Below, piece after piece: positions 22,101 to 32,496 of a stretch of 64,000 bases of DNA. This DNA comes from Apium graveolens (lineage: Eukaryota > Streptophyta > Magnoliopsida > Apiales > Apiaceae). Under the pieces are notes generated by a model that saw only the letters and a program-made list of their open reading frames with translations, was not told the origin of the DNA and searched no databases. Where the stretch lies: the NCBI RefSeq assembly GCF_009905375.1, contig NC_133648.1, positions 93,732,905 through 93,796,904 on the forward strand, given 5' to 3'. Made by a program: the position numbers and the translations under genes. Numbering within the stretch: position 1 is the stretch's first letter; the number at the start of each line of letters is the position of its first letter.

Positions 22101-23428
22101 CAGGGGGTTCTCGGGTCCTAATGCTATGCACAAAAACAGTCCAAAGAAAATCGGACGTTACGACGGCTATGTTTACGCGATTTCCCAATTTTTAACCATT
22201 CAAAACCAACCACAAACCAACCTCAAATCCAACATACAACCAACATCCATCCTCATCACATCATAACAACCCCAACCAATTCAATTTAATCATCATACTT
22301 ATGCCTAAACTTAACTTTAATCATAATTAAGTTCTTTTAATCAAAACCACAACATTTACCATTCCATTTCACTACCATTCCAAATCCCAAACTCTAAATC
22401 ACAACAACAAGCTACAATATCATCCTACCAATTAAAATCATCTTATAATACATAGGGATCTAGGGTTTGGAGATGGTATACCTTCCTTGAAGTGGTGGGA
22501 TGAGCTAGGAAGCCTTAAGAAGCTTTGAGAAGTCTTAGGAAAGCTTGGATCTTCAAGAAAAACAAGAAAACTTCAAGTTAAAAAACTTGAAAACACTATT
22601 CATAGTCTTATTCTTTGATTAAATGAAGAAGATTGAGAAGGAATTGATGGCTTAAACTCATGGTATAGCCCTAACTAAGCATGAAGATGATTAGGGAATT
22701 TACTCACCAATTTAGGAAGCTTGGATCTTGAATTTTTGAAAATTCTTGCCTAATGAATAGTAAAAAGCCGAGAGCTTCAAGAACAAAGCCTTGGTTGCTT
22801 TTTGATTTTTGATGAAAATGATTTTTGCTTGGCTTGGTTGCTTGGTTTTTGTGCTTGCTTTAGTCAATTACCTTCTTGCCCTTGAATTTGTGTGGTTACA
22901 AAGCCACCACACCTCCTTCCTTCCCATGTCATGCTTATGTCACCTTGCACATGTCATAATGCTCCCACTTGTCCACACCTTGTGGTTTGATGATGTCACA
23001 ATCCCTGGCTTCTTGTACAAGCTTGTCTCTTGGTCACTTATTTGTTTTACGGTTCGCTTATCTTTCGTTCTCGTTTATCGTTTGAGGGATCATACCCGGG
23101 ATCTTATTACTTAGGTTCCCTTAACCTTTCTCAATATATTGTATTCCTTCTATGATCCCCTCCTATAATCCTTTAATTTAAATCCTTTTTATCCTGTTAC
23201 CTTATACTCAATTCTCTCCGTATCTTGTGAATTTCCGGGAAAAATCAAAGTGTTCGGAATTGGATTCTGACGATCTTTACATACACTTATATACCACATA
23301 GAGTACTAATAATATCCCATAAGATCAATAACAGAACCCCTACATAGCGTGACATGAAAAGTTTTCTCGTTCAGCAAAAACACTATTCATAAGGGTTTCA
23401 AAATTTCTCAAAAATTGGGGTTATTACA
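19178..23428 (-). repeat. 5' LTR (element sense) of the Tekay-like element, 4251 bp
   Basis: Nearly identical to 9339-13643. It has six units of the 54-bp array at about 20949-21260. The outer end TTATTACA at 23428 is followed by the target copy CGTAG (23429-23433). Confidence 0.93.
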
Positions 23429-23433
23429 CGTAG

Positions 23434-23492
23434 GGTTTACCCAGTGCGCACCCGAAGGGTAGCGGCTGCGGGTTACCTACGATAAAAAAAAA
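23434..23492 (+). mobile_element. tRNA-derived SINE, 3' part
   Basis: It continues the SINE broken at 9338. It contains GGGTAGCGGCTGCGGGTTAC, a 3' segment common to plant SINEs, and ends in an A-rich tail near 23484-23492. Together with 9218-9338 the SINE is about 180 bp. Confidence 0.7.
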
Positions 23493-25069
23493 TTAAACAA
23501 AATATTAAATATAATTAGCTGGATTTGGTTGACATTACAGGTCTGAGACTAAAAATAATATTTGATATCTGAGGCTAAAACAATATAATAAATACTAACG
23601 ATCTAGTTAAAAAATATTTTATCAATCTGGGTTACAACATAATACGTTGGTCGATATAATGTCATCAGAATAAAATAAAATATACTGTCTATTCAGCTTA
23701 AAATAAATTTAACTAGAGCTAAAAATAATTAAAAACAAACTAAATGCAATTAGCTGGTTGATATAACGAGTCTAAGGTTAAAATAAATAATGTATATTAT
23801 TGATCCACGCTAAAACAAAAATTAAATTTAAATTAAAGGTAATTCTTATATTATTGGTCCGTGTTAAAATAAAATTAAAGTCTACCTTATTCGTTGTTAG
23901 GTATAATGTAGCCTTAAGATTGTGGGATAACTAGGATCCGACCATAATAGCCGAAATATTAAAAGTTTGATTGCAGATTTGTGTGTAAAATATTTGGGCT
24001 TATATAATTATGGGCATTTTTCAATTACTATAATATCCAAAACTATTTTAATAAAATAAAAATAGAGATGATTCATTAGTTAGTATAATTGTGTCCGACT
24101 AAAATAAATCAATACATGTTATTCATCCGGGCTAAAAAATTATACAATTGATTCATGATAAATCAAAATTAAAATAAGAAAATAACTAAACGAGCTAAAA
24201 TAAGGTTATCACAATTTTTTTATTATTGATACATTAACTTTTTATCATTGATCACGGTTAAAATAATTTACACCAAAATAAATTTGAATATCATTAACTT
24301 TTCTTTTCTTTATAGTTTCCTTTTTGGGATTTCCCATTCATTTCTTTACATTTTAAAACTTACCAAAAATAGTCAATGGCTCCCACCATTTTCCCACATT
24401 TTCTCCCATTTCACACTACTTTTCCCACACTATCTCCCTTTTATACATTAAAAATCAATGGATCCCACTATTTCACCCACTTTTCTTTCTCTTTTCACTA
24501 CTTTCTACATATTTTTTAATCCCCGTGCCCAATCATTTTGATAACAAATCAAAAGGATGGAGGGAGTAATTATCTTTTGTAAACACACTTATGAATTTCA
24601 GCAAAACTAAATCTTTCAATCAGTGATATTTTTTTAAAAACTAATTTTTGACTAAATTATACACATGCATATTTAAAATAATTATCAAATCATATTATCA
24701 AAAATATCTAATAAATAAATTTCAGAGCTTAAAATTTTTACTTCAAATTAAATTCAAAAACTATATAATATTAAAAATAATCTGTGCATCAGATTTTAGG
24801 CTAGTATAATTTAACGATACTTTAACAATTATTATCTAATGAGTGGACTAACAAAAAATGAACATAAAAGAAAAATCAAATTTACTATATTAAATTTTAT
24901 TAAATTTAGAAAATCTACTTAGATCAATTTACCTAAAAATCTAACATTTTCTAATCATAATCAATGTATATAATGAAATTCTAGATAAAATCTTACATTT
25001 ATTATATATCTTTTGCATTTTTAATAGTTATTGATATGGATAGAAAATATATCCTAAAGATACATTAAA
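23493..25069. other. AT-rich intergenic DNA with a degenerate dispersed repeat
   Basis: No gene is recognised. Between about 23560 and 24270 a word like TTGATCCGGGCTAAAATAAA recurs in degenerate form about nine times (for example near 23578, 23700, 23790, 23865, 24095, 24125, 24190, 24255). At 24555-24568 GGATGGAGGGAGTA looks like the end of a Stowaway-type MITE whose other end is not clear. Confidence 0.5.
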
Positions 25070-25372
25070 TGTCACATTAATTACGTTTGGGCTCCTTATC
25101 CAAAACCAAATATAGACCAGGTTGGTCTAGGCTCACCAATAGACTAGGGACGACCCAAACGGTCAAGGCCCATTAACCCTGGACTCATCTCCATATAAAG
25201 GGCTCTACCCATCAACCTAGAACTACGTTTTTGGCTTGATTATCTACTACACAGAGATACGTAGGCATCTTGCGAGGATCGATAGTCCCAAACCCGGGAA
25301 AAACCATTAAAGCTCGAAACTCAAAAACCCTAACATTAATTACTAACGCACCATAGTTTTTATTCCACAACA
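25070..25372 (+). repeat. short gypsy-type LTR fragment or LTR with degenerate primer site
   Basis: Begins TGTCACATTAAT and ends CCACAACA. It holds a TATA-like CATATAAAGGGCTC near 25192. It is followed by TGGTGTTATCCGTTGG at 25375-25390, which resembles a decayed Tat/Retand-type primer site. A gag-like start follows at 25406. No second LTR is found in the window. Confidence 0.5.
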
Positions 25373-25405
25373 ATTGGTGTTATCCGTTGGAAGACTACAA
25401 TAACC

Positions 25406-25780
25406 ATGGTGAATACACGGAGTAGAAACAATAGTGGAACATACAATCTTGTCCCATCGCGAACAATCGCATCAGTGGTACAGATACTACCGCACTTAAC
25501 TTATGCCTCAACCCAAGGAGAAACCCCGGTATGGGCAACCAAGGCTCAGCCACAAGTGATAAATCCCCTGGCTTCTCAAAGGACGAATTCCCAATATATC
25601 AGCTACATGCACTTGTGAACCCTCAATCCGTTGGGTATGAGTACTCAACGATCGTGACCACTAACCCCCTTATGGGATGCCTCTATACCCCGAGGTTGGA
25701 GGAAGTGGACATTCTAATCGGAGCAAAGGACAAGGGCGGATGCCCCAATATATACGTGGATTGGCTCCCATATCAAAACA
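25406..25780 (+). pseudogene. gag N-terminal fragment of a truncated gypsy element
   Basis: ATG at 25406 opens MVNTRSRNNSGTYN, a start typical of plant gypsy gag. After about 70 codons the frame is lost and reading resumes in another frame (SKDEFPIYQLHALVNPQ ... WLPYQ). Only 33 bases separate the ATG from the probable LTR end. The rest of the element is missing, replaced by a copia LTR end and then Athila element C. Confidence 0.5.
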
Positions 25781-25789
25781 CTTATATCT

Positions 25790-25883
25790 ATATTCGAGTT
25801 GAACATTTTTTTTTAGAAAAAGGTTCAAGAATTCCATTCAACCCCCCTTCTGTAATTCTTGCTATATTGTTAAGGGACTAACA
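25790..25883 (-). repeat. terminal fragment of a copia LTR
   Basis: The minus strand begins TGTTAGTCCCTTAACA at 25883 and continues AGAAGGGGGGTTGAATGG, the typical 5' end of a plant copia LTR family. A related start occurs in the solo LTR at 40518. It lies exactly at the broken end of Athila element C. The left limit is uncertain. Confidence 0.55.
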
Positions 25884-26724
25884 AAACCAAATAGCGAATG
25901 GCTGCATGATCAGTGAATACTGTCACCTTTGTCCCAAGCAAATAAGATCGAAATTTTTCGAAACCAAACACTATAGCCAAGAGCTCCTTCTCAGTAGTGG
26001 TGTAGTTCATTTGAGCTCCATTTAGAGTCTAACTAGAATAGTAGACAACATGAAAGAGATTATTCTTGCGCTGCCCAAGAACTGCTCCTACCACATAATC
26101 ACTCGCATCACAAATCATCTCAAAAGGCTCTGTCCAATCAGGTGACGTAATAACTGGTACAGTTATCAAACTCTTCTTGAGAGTCTCGAATGCCGTTAAG
26201 CATTCATCATCGAATTTGAAAGGCACATCCTTCTCAAGCAAGTTGCACAACGGCTTTGATATCTTCGAGAAGTCCTTGATGAAATGCCGATAAAAATCCG
26301 CATGACCAAGAAAACTACGGATTCCTTTTACAGAAATAGGGGTGGAAGGTTTTCAATGACTCCCACCTTGGCTTTGTCCACCTCAAGACCCTTTCTAGAG
26401 ACCTTATGCCCAAGAATAATTCCTTCACGCACCATAAAAGTGACATTTTTCCCAATTGAGCACCAAATTAGTTTCCACACACCTTTTGAGCATCGCACGA
26501 AGATTATTTAAACATTTATCATACGAATGTCCAAAGACGGAGAAGTCGTCCATGAACAGCTCGACATTATTTCCAATCATATCAGAGAATATAGCCATCA
26601 TACATCTCTGAAAAGTGGCAAGTGAAGGTAGTTTTTTCTTGATCCTCTGGTGCAATACAAATCTGATTATACCCCGAATACCCATCCAGAAGACCATAAT
26701 ACTCATGACCGGCCAACCTGTCAA
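25884..26724 (-). pseudogene. RT palm/thumb and RNase H part of Athila C
   Basis: The minus strand shows LATFQRCMMAIFSDM, the catalytic VELFMDDFSVFG, NLVLNWEKCHF, then after frame changes KPLCNLLEKDVPFKFDDECL, EPFEMICDASDYVVGAVLGQ (RNase H start) and LNGAQMNYTTTEKELLA. It breaks off at 25884. Just before LATFQRC about 19 codons containing the usual RRMPFGLCNAP block are missing and the frame is shifted, so RT is inactive. Confidence 0.88.
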
Positions 26725-29700
26725 GCATCTGATTAATAAATGGAAGAGGGAAGTGATCCTTCCTCGTGGCCTTGTTCAACTTTCTGTAGTCCATGCATAC
26801 CCTCCATCCTGTGACTGTTCGAGTGGGGATGAGCTCGTTCTTCTCATTTACTACCACAGTAATACCTTCTTTCTTAGGTACACATTGCACGGGGCTCACC
26901 CAAGAACTGTCAGAAATAGGATATATGATTCCTGCATCCAGCCACTTCAGAATTTCTTTCTTCACCACTTCTTTCATGATAGGATTAAGTCTTCGTTGTT
27001 GCTCAACAGTCGGCTTACTACCTTCCTCTAGCAAAATTTTATGCATGCAGTACGAAGGGCTGATCCCTTTGATGTCTACTATAGTCAATCCAATAGTCGA
27101 TTTAAATTCTCTCAAGATCCTCAAGAGCTTGTCCTCCTCACTACCTGAAAGGTCAGATGCAATAATAACAGGTAGAGTAGATGCATCACCTAAAAAAGCA
27201 TACCTCAAGTGTTCAGGCAATAGTTTAAGCTCCAAAGTAGGTGCTTCCTCAATAGATGGTTTGAGCTTTCCTTCAGCATTTTTAAGGTCAGAAGTACCGA
27301 GAGATTCAAATGGCATGTCTAGCTTTCGCCTCCAAGGAGAAGCATTTAAATATTGTAGTTGCTCATTACCATCCTCATCATCACTGTCAAAGTCCCCCAC
27401 TAAGGCTTTCTCTAATGCATCAGACATTAGCATATGATCAAGTTCTGAAGTAACCACAGAATCAATCAAATCCACCTTTAAGCACTCCTCGTCTTCTGTA
27501 AGGAATTTCATCACTTTGAATACATTGAATGTCACATCCTGATCCTGCACCCTCATAGTAAGTTCACCTTTCTGCACATCTATCAAGGTACGGCCTGTAG
27601 CCAAGAAAGGTCTCCCCAAGATTATGGGAATCTTCTTATCCTCCTCGAAATCCAGAATAACAAAGTCTGCAGGAAAGAAGAGCTTATCCACCTTTACTAA
27701 CACATCCTCCACTATGCCTCGTGGGTATGTAATAGAACGATCAGCCAATTGTAGAGACATGTAGGTGGGCTTTGGATCAGGCAAATTCAACTTTTTGAAG
27801 ATAGACAACGGCATCAGATTGATGCTTGCTCCCAAATCGCACAGGCACTTGTCAAAAGACAACTTGCCAATGGTGCAAGGAATAGTGAAGCTATCTGGAT
27901 CTTTAAGCTTTGGAGGTAATTTTTGTTGCAGCACGGCACTGCATTCTTCCGTTAGAGCAACGGTCTCAAGGTCATCCAGTTTCACCTTCCTCGAAAGAAT
28001 ACTCTTCATAAATTTCGCATAACTAGGCATTTGCTTCAGAGCCTCAGCGAAAGGTATGTTTATGTGAAGTTTCTTGAACACCTCCAGAAACTTACCGAAC
28101 TGCTTATCCAGCTTTTGTTGTTGCAATCTCTTAGGGAAAGGTGGTGGATGATAGAGTTGTTTCTCCCCTGTATTACCCTCAGGCAGAGTGTGTTCAACAG
28201 TAGTCTTCTTTGGTTCCACCACTTTCTCCTTTTGCTTAGCTTCTTCATCACCAACTTCAGCTTCTCCGTCTTTTGCTTTTTTAGCATCAGCAACTTTTCC
28301 AGACCTTAAGTTAATAGCATTGACTTGCTCTTTAGCTTCCTTTCTACCTGGCACTTCATTATCACTGGGATGTGTTCCAGGTTGACGATTGAGCACTGCA
28401 TTGGCTATTTGACCGATTTGATTTTCCAAGGTCTTGATAAAAACAGCCTGACTTTTGCACAACAGCTTGAGTTCCTCAAAATCAGCACCAGAAGGTGGAG
28501 CAGCACCTCCTTGTTGAGGATATGATTGGCTTTGAGCATAATGTTGTGGTTGCTGGAATCCAGGTGGATTAAACTGTTTACTTACGCCTTGCTGATATGG
28601 TTGCTGAATAACATTCTGATTATTACTCCAGCTAAAATTTGGATGATTTCTGTTGTTAGGATGATAAGTAGCTGGCACAGGCTGCTGCGGTCGCTGATAA
28701 TTGTTTACATACTGAACAGATTCATTAAAAAGAGAACACTGATCCGTAACATGAGAACCTGCACAAAGTTCACAGACCATAGCTATCTGAATTACTCCAT
28801 AGGTGGTTAGAGAATCGACCTTCATAGACAGCGCTTGGAGATGCGCTGCAATAGCTGTAGCTGCATCAACTTCCAGAATACCCGCTACCTTCCCAGACAT
28901 CATCCTTTGAGTTGGGTTTTGATGCTCATTAGCAGCCATAGTCTTAATAAGATTATAAGCCTCAGTATAGCTTTTGGCCCACAAGGCGCCTCCAGCTGCT
29001 GCATCGAGCATGGGCCAAGATTGGGCCCCCAAACCATTATAGAAACCAGTGATCACCATCCAATCAGGCATACCATGATGTGGACACTTTCTCAACATCT
29101 CCTTGTAGCACTCCCAAGCTTCGCACATGGATTCTGTAGGTTGCTGTGCAAACTGAGTAAGAGCACTCCTCAAAGCCGCAGTTTCACCATTGAATAGAAC
29201 TTTACCAGAAACTTTTGCGCAAGATCTTGCCAAGTAGTGATGGACCCCGCTGGTTCAGAATGTAACCAGTCCTTAGCTTTATCCTTCAGAGAGAATGGGA
29301 AAAGCCTCAGCTTGATAGCCTCATCAGTCACACCATTATATTTGAAAGTACTACAGATCTCGACAAAATTCCTGATGTGCATGTTGGGGTCTTCAGTAGC
29401 AGCACCTTCAAAAGAAACAGAATTTTGCACCATCTGAATAGTGCCCGGCTTGATTTCAAAAGTCTTAGCCTGAATAACCGGATGAAGGATGCTTGACTGA
29501 ATATCATCAATTTTAGGCCGAGAAAAGTCCATAAGAGCCGGATCTGCCGGAACTATACGATCACCCATGATTACTGGTTCTTTCTGCTCACTCTCGTTAT
29601 CCGAATCTTCAAAATCTATCTTCTTCGGAATATCAAGAACTTCGTTCGTCTCCTCAGCCGTATCTAAAGTCCTCTTGCCAGTACGAGAACGTGTTTGCAT
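26582..29700 (-). pseudogene. gag, protease and RT N-terminal part of Athila C
   Basis: ATG 29700 opens MQTRSRTGKRTLDTAEE. Gag blocks follow (DPNMHIRNFVEICSTFKYN, GSITTWQDLAQKF), then a one-base frameshift near 29190 joins to an 880-codon frame. That frame carries CKEMLRKCPHH-type gag, a zinc-binding-like CELCAGSHVTDQC, an acidic/basic linker, KLDKQFGKFLEVFKKLHINI, protease CLCDLGASINLMPL with GRPFLATGRTLIDV, and RT SSWVSPVQCVPKK, WRVCMDYRKLN, HFPLPFINQMLDRLAG and YSGYNQI. The long undamaged frame suggests a fairly young copy. It ends in a shifted frame at 26582 after a small internal deletion. Confidence 0.9.
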
Positions 29701-29808
29701 AAACGCTCGCTAAAGTACCTGAAACACAACCGGAAATAATAAGTAACAAGTCTTAATCAATGAGTCCTAATGACCACTGATAGTAAGTACATAAACTAAA
29801 CAAATACG

Positions 29809-29826
29809 CCGAGTCCAGCGGCGCCA
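29809..29826 (-). promoter_or_regulatory. primer binding site of Athila C (shortened)
   Basis: The minus strand reads TGGCGCCGCTGGACTCGG. Element D has TGGCGCCGCTGCCGGGGA at the same place, so C lacks a few bases after the tRNA-Asp-like TGGCGCCG core. Confidence 0.75.
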
Positions 29827-29832
29827 AAAACT

Positions 29833-31270
29833 TGTTAGGGCGGAAAACACACGCTAATAATACACGCAAGTATACGCATTCGCAAGTAATATAAAATACT
29901 TTCTAGTTCGTTCCCACAGAGACTCAGACTAATTATGTTTAATTAACACTCACTCACCAATGTATACTTACTTCTCAATGTCAAGACAATAACACTTAGA
30001 TTTGATTAACTAATTATTAATTACAATTAACTACGAGAATTAAACACTTAATTGACACTTGAATTAACAATATCAAACACAGATGAGATCACAACTTCAT
30101 TACTACTTCCTTCAATAGTTGTTGTTATTACCCTTAGCATGTAACGGTGATGATATTAATCGAACAACACGAAACTGATAAAAGCCAACTTTCATTGTAC
30201 TAATACCATTCTACCAAGCATCCATAATTAAGATAGAAGTTGAATATGCATCAATTATGTTGAGACCCTATATGTCTACAGAATTTGAGAACATAACGAT
30301 TTAAGCACAAGTTATTCCTTATGATTGCACAGGGCAAGTAAACAGTTAGAGTTACCCACCAATCATGCATACACATACATGAACCTATGCTAGCATGGCA
30401 AGTTCTAAACCTTAAGATCCACTGTCGCTTCACAAGAGATTAACACCCTATCTTATATGTTCGCGATGCATATAAGACGAATAAGCACAACCAATACTAG
30501 ATATCATACAATCATCACACACTAAGGTATTAAACAACTAACTAAAGAATTCTATAGCAAATTCGTTACGACCCCATGATCACGATTAGCCCATGATAGA
30601 ACTCATCGTCACCATGGGTTCATATGAAAACATGACAATAACACACAAGAATAATTACTAAAACTACTTATATTAAACCAGAGTACGTCACAAGAGTAAA
30701 TAGGTTCAAAGTCAAGAAAACTAGCATCCACTGTTACAACGAAATAAAGAATCACAAGAAAATATGCTTCCTCTTCGTTGCTATATACTAAAATGGTCTT
30801 CTTCCTTATCTCCTTGCTCCTCGATTGATACTACGATTCAACACACGTGAAACGTCTCTGAAAACTACTTATATAGGAGTCCCACAAAACCCAGCTATCT
30901 CAGAAGTTGGAAGCTCAACAGAATTAGGAGTCTAAAAATAATTATTTTAATTTACGTCACTGAGCGGCCGCTCAGCAATCCTGAGCGGGCGCTCAGCTTC
31001 CTGAGCGGTGCTGAGCGGGCGCTCAGACCCCTTCTGGAAAATACTCTGTTTTTGCTCCCGTTCTTTGCTACATTCTGCTCCTAACTTCCCACTTGCAATG
31101 CCAAACACATGCCAAGGCTTATTCTTGATGAAATCTCTCCACAAATGCAAGTAATACCCTGAAATGTATAAACACTAGAAAAACACATCAAATACACAAA
31201 ATACTTGATTTCAAGACATCAATTCAAGCTATTATAAGACGTTCTAAGTGGTATAAAATGCCACTTATCA
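29833..31270 (-). repeat. 5' LTR of Athila C, 1438 bp
   Basis: The minus strand starts TGATAAGTGGCATTTTATAC and ends CGCCCTAACA, followed by the primer site. The first bases form a hairpin AAGTGG/CCACTT. It holds the palindromic GC-rich array at 30960-31026. Start and end match the LTRs of element D, but overall divergence is clear. Confidence 0.88.
30960..31026. repeat. GC-rich palindromic iterons in the Athila C LTR
   Basis: CTGAGCGGCCGCTCAG (30960-30975) is a perfect 16-bp palindrome. CTGAGCGGGCGCTCAG follows at 30981-30996 and 31011-31026, with a half copy CTGAGCGG at 31001. They sit as a GC island in AT-rich DNA. The LTRs of element D carry an unlike but also GC-rich, iterated segment at the comparable place (47735-47830 and 53300-53375). 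Confidence 0.85.
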
Positions 31271-31313
31271 ATATACACGTGAACAAAGAACCAAAAGTTG
31301 TAAAGAAAGTGAT

Positions 31314-31493
31314 GCACCAATTTAAAACTATATAAGCAGAGCTAGTGGATTAATGATTCCGTACGGTATTAAATTAGTTTATACCAGGTCTCCTAATACC
31401 GGAGTAGCAATACATATTGTAGCTTTAAATCAGTTTGCCTACTAACCTGGTTTATTAGTGACACACCAATTTAATACTATATAAGTAGAGCTA
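31314..31493 (+). repeat. duplicated TATA-containing segment
   Basis: 31314-31344 and 31463-31493 are near-identical 31-mers around CCAATTTAA.ACTATATAAG. Each looks like a core promoter with a TATA box. A small open stretch follows the second copy. Confidence 0.5.
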
Positions 31494-31497
31494 TACG

Positions 31498-31620
31498 TTT
31501 CAACTTGCGCAAGATTCACTCCACGCTATTGGAAGAGAGCTTACAGAGTTGGAGCAACACAACCTATTACAAAATCAGAACTACCTTTCCGACGATTATA
31601 TGTTCGATGATTCCCTTTGA
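31498..31620 (+). pseudogene. possible gene remnant after the duplicated TATA segment
   Basis: A 40-codon open stretch without an ATG reads FQLAQDSLHAIGRELTELEQ then ends SDDYMFDDSL and TGA. A Leu/Glu-rich helix followed by an acidic tail resembles the end of the neighbouring GRF proteins in kind, though no clear alignment is possible by eye. It could be the last exon of a damaged gene or chance. Confidence 0.25.
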
Positions 31621-31888
31621 ATTATGTATTCTTCTATTTCGTACCATACTATATTTCTGTACTTATTTATTTATTAATGCAAACTTAACTTCAAACAAAA
31701 ATGGCATCGCATAAAACCCAAAAAAAATGATTTTGGTAATAGTTGGAGTTAAAAAACACATGGTTACATAATAATACGAGGATAGAACACGTTACATTAT
31801 CCATAGACAACGACAACACGATACAGAAATAGAAACTACTAGGATGCAACAATACAAATATTTGTTAACCAACAATATAGCAAGCAGG

Positions 31889-32236
31889 TCATTCATTTGT
31901 ATCATCGGAGTCATCATCATCTCCATTGTTGTTCCACGTGTGGGAGTCGATGAACGCCTTCAATCTCTGAAATTTCCTCATTGCCTTCACTTTTTCGCGC
32001 TGCAACTCACGAATTTTTGCACGGTGGGCTACAATATCCATGTTAATTTCTTCCCTGAGCATTTCAATAAGACCTGCTGCACGGGGTTCATACGGCTCCT
32101 CGATCCAACGTTCGTAAATGCAAACACCGTCAGGATATTTAATAAAACGCCTGTCTGCGTCAATACCCTTCCAGTAATGCACTACAACAGCAACTTTCCC
32201 ACAAAAACAAAGGTCCATATTTGGGAGTGAAGACAT
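31889..32236 (-). CDS. GRF-type zinc-finger protein with coiled coil (atypical finger)
   Basis: A 115-aa protein read from ATG 32236. It begins MSSLPNMDLCFCGKVAVVVH. CFCG gives the first zinc pair (C10, C12), and the GRF-type RRF (29-31) and W44 are present. The third expected Cys is Tyr (FIKYP, residue 34), the fourth is C39, so one ligand is missing. Residues 50-95 form a charged helix (RELQREKVKAMRKFQRL) and the tail is very acidic (DDDDSDD). An ATG at 32263 gives a longer frame, but it lies only about 15-25 bp from the TATA-like element at 32278-32288, upstream of the probable transcription start, so I prefer 32236. The layout (N-terminal GRF finger, C-terminal coiled coil) is common in small plant GRF proteins of unknown role. 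It is divergent to 33177-33641. Confidence 0.65.
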   Translation of the reverse strand: MSSLPNMDLCFCGKVAVVVHYWKGIDADRRFIKYPDGVCIYERWIEEPYEPRAAGLIEMLREEINMDIVAHRAKIRELQREKVKAMRKFQRLKAFIDSHTWNNNGDDDDSDDTNE

Positions 32237-32277
32237 AATTACTTTTGACGTGTGCAACTTCATGAGGTTCTAGCTCC

Positions 32278-32288
32278 CTATTTATAAC
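32278..32288 (-). promoter_or_regulatory. TATA box of the minus-strand GRF gene
   Basis: The minus strand reads GTTATAAATAG, about 42 bp upstream of the chosen ATG. Confidence 0.55.
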
Positions 32289-32496
32289 TGGTTTGGTAAA
32301 AAATACATAAATTATAAATTATGTCACAACTGTGAAGCTACTTTCAATGACCGTTCACGGGAAACAACAAACTACAAATCACTAAAAAATTAATTCATAC
32401 ATGCAACAGACTATTCACGACCTTTTATGTAATTCAGACACGCAACAGAATACAAATCACTGATAAAAGTGAGCGCTCAAATCTTATCTGTAACAG

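Larger units (their letters stand above)
9339..23428 (-). mobile_element. complete 14.1-kb Tekay-like Ty3/gypsy element, likely non-autonomous
   Basis: Two long direct repeats (9339-13643 and 19178-23428) flank a 5.5-kb interior, and the whole is bounded by a perfect 5-bp target duplication CGTAG (9334-9338 and 23429-23433). Orientation is minus: a tRNA-iMet primer site lies next to the right LTR and a polypurine tract next to the left one. The integrase C terminus (GPAVVQRTKDMIDLIRGRL, then GKGLMRFGKKGKLS) and the LTR-proximal end match chromovirus elements of the Tekay/Del type. I counted only about 14 substitutions between the LTRs, so insertion is recent, yet the interior has stops throughout and no intact gene. 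It must have been copied with proteins supplied in trans. Confidence 0.93.
25884..31270 (-). mobile_element. Athila-like Ty3/gypsy element C, truncated in RNase H
   Basis: On the minus strand: LTR (31270-29833), Asp-type primer site, gag, protease, RT and part of RNase H, ending at 25884 where a foreign copia LTR end begins. Integrase, the 3' ORF region and the 3' LTR are missing. Gag blocks such as KYNGVTDEAIKLRLFPFSL, CPHHGMPDWM and FYNGLGAQ, protease LCDLGASINLMPL and RT FMDDF are characteristic of the Athila lineage. It is related to element D at 47434-54473, which keeps gag and protease but lacks pol. Confidence 0.92.

Noticed and set aside
26615..29437. plus-strand ORFs opposite Athila C gag-pol
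   Set aside because: Antisense shadows without domain resemblance.
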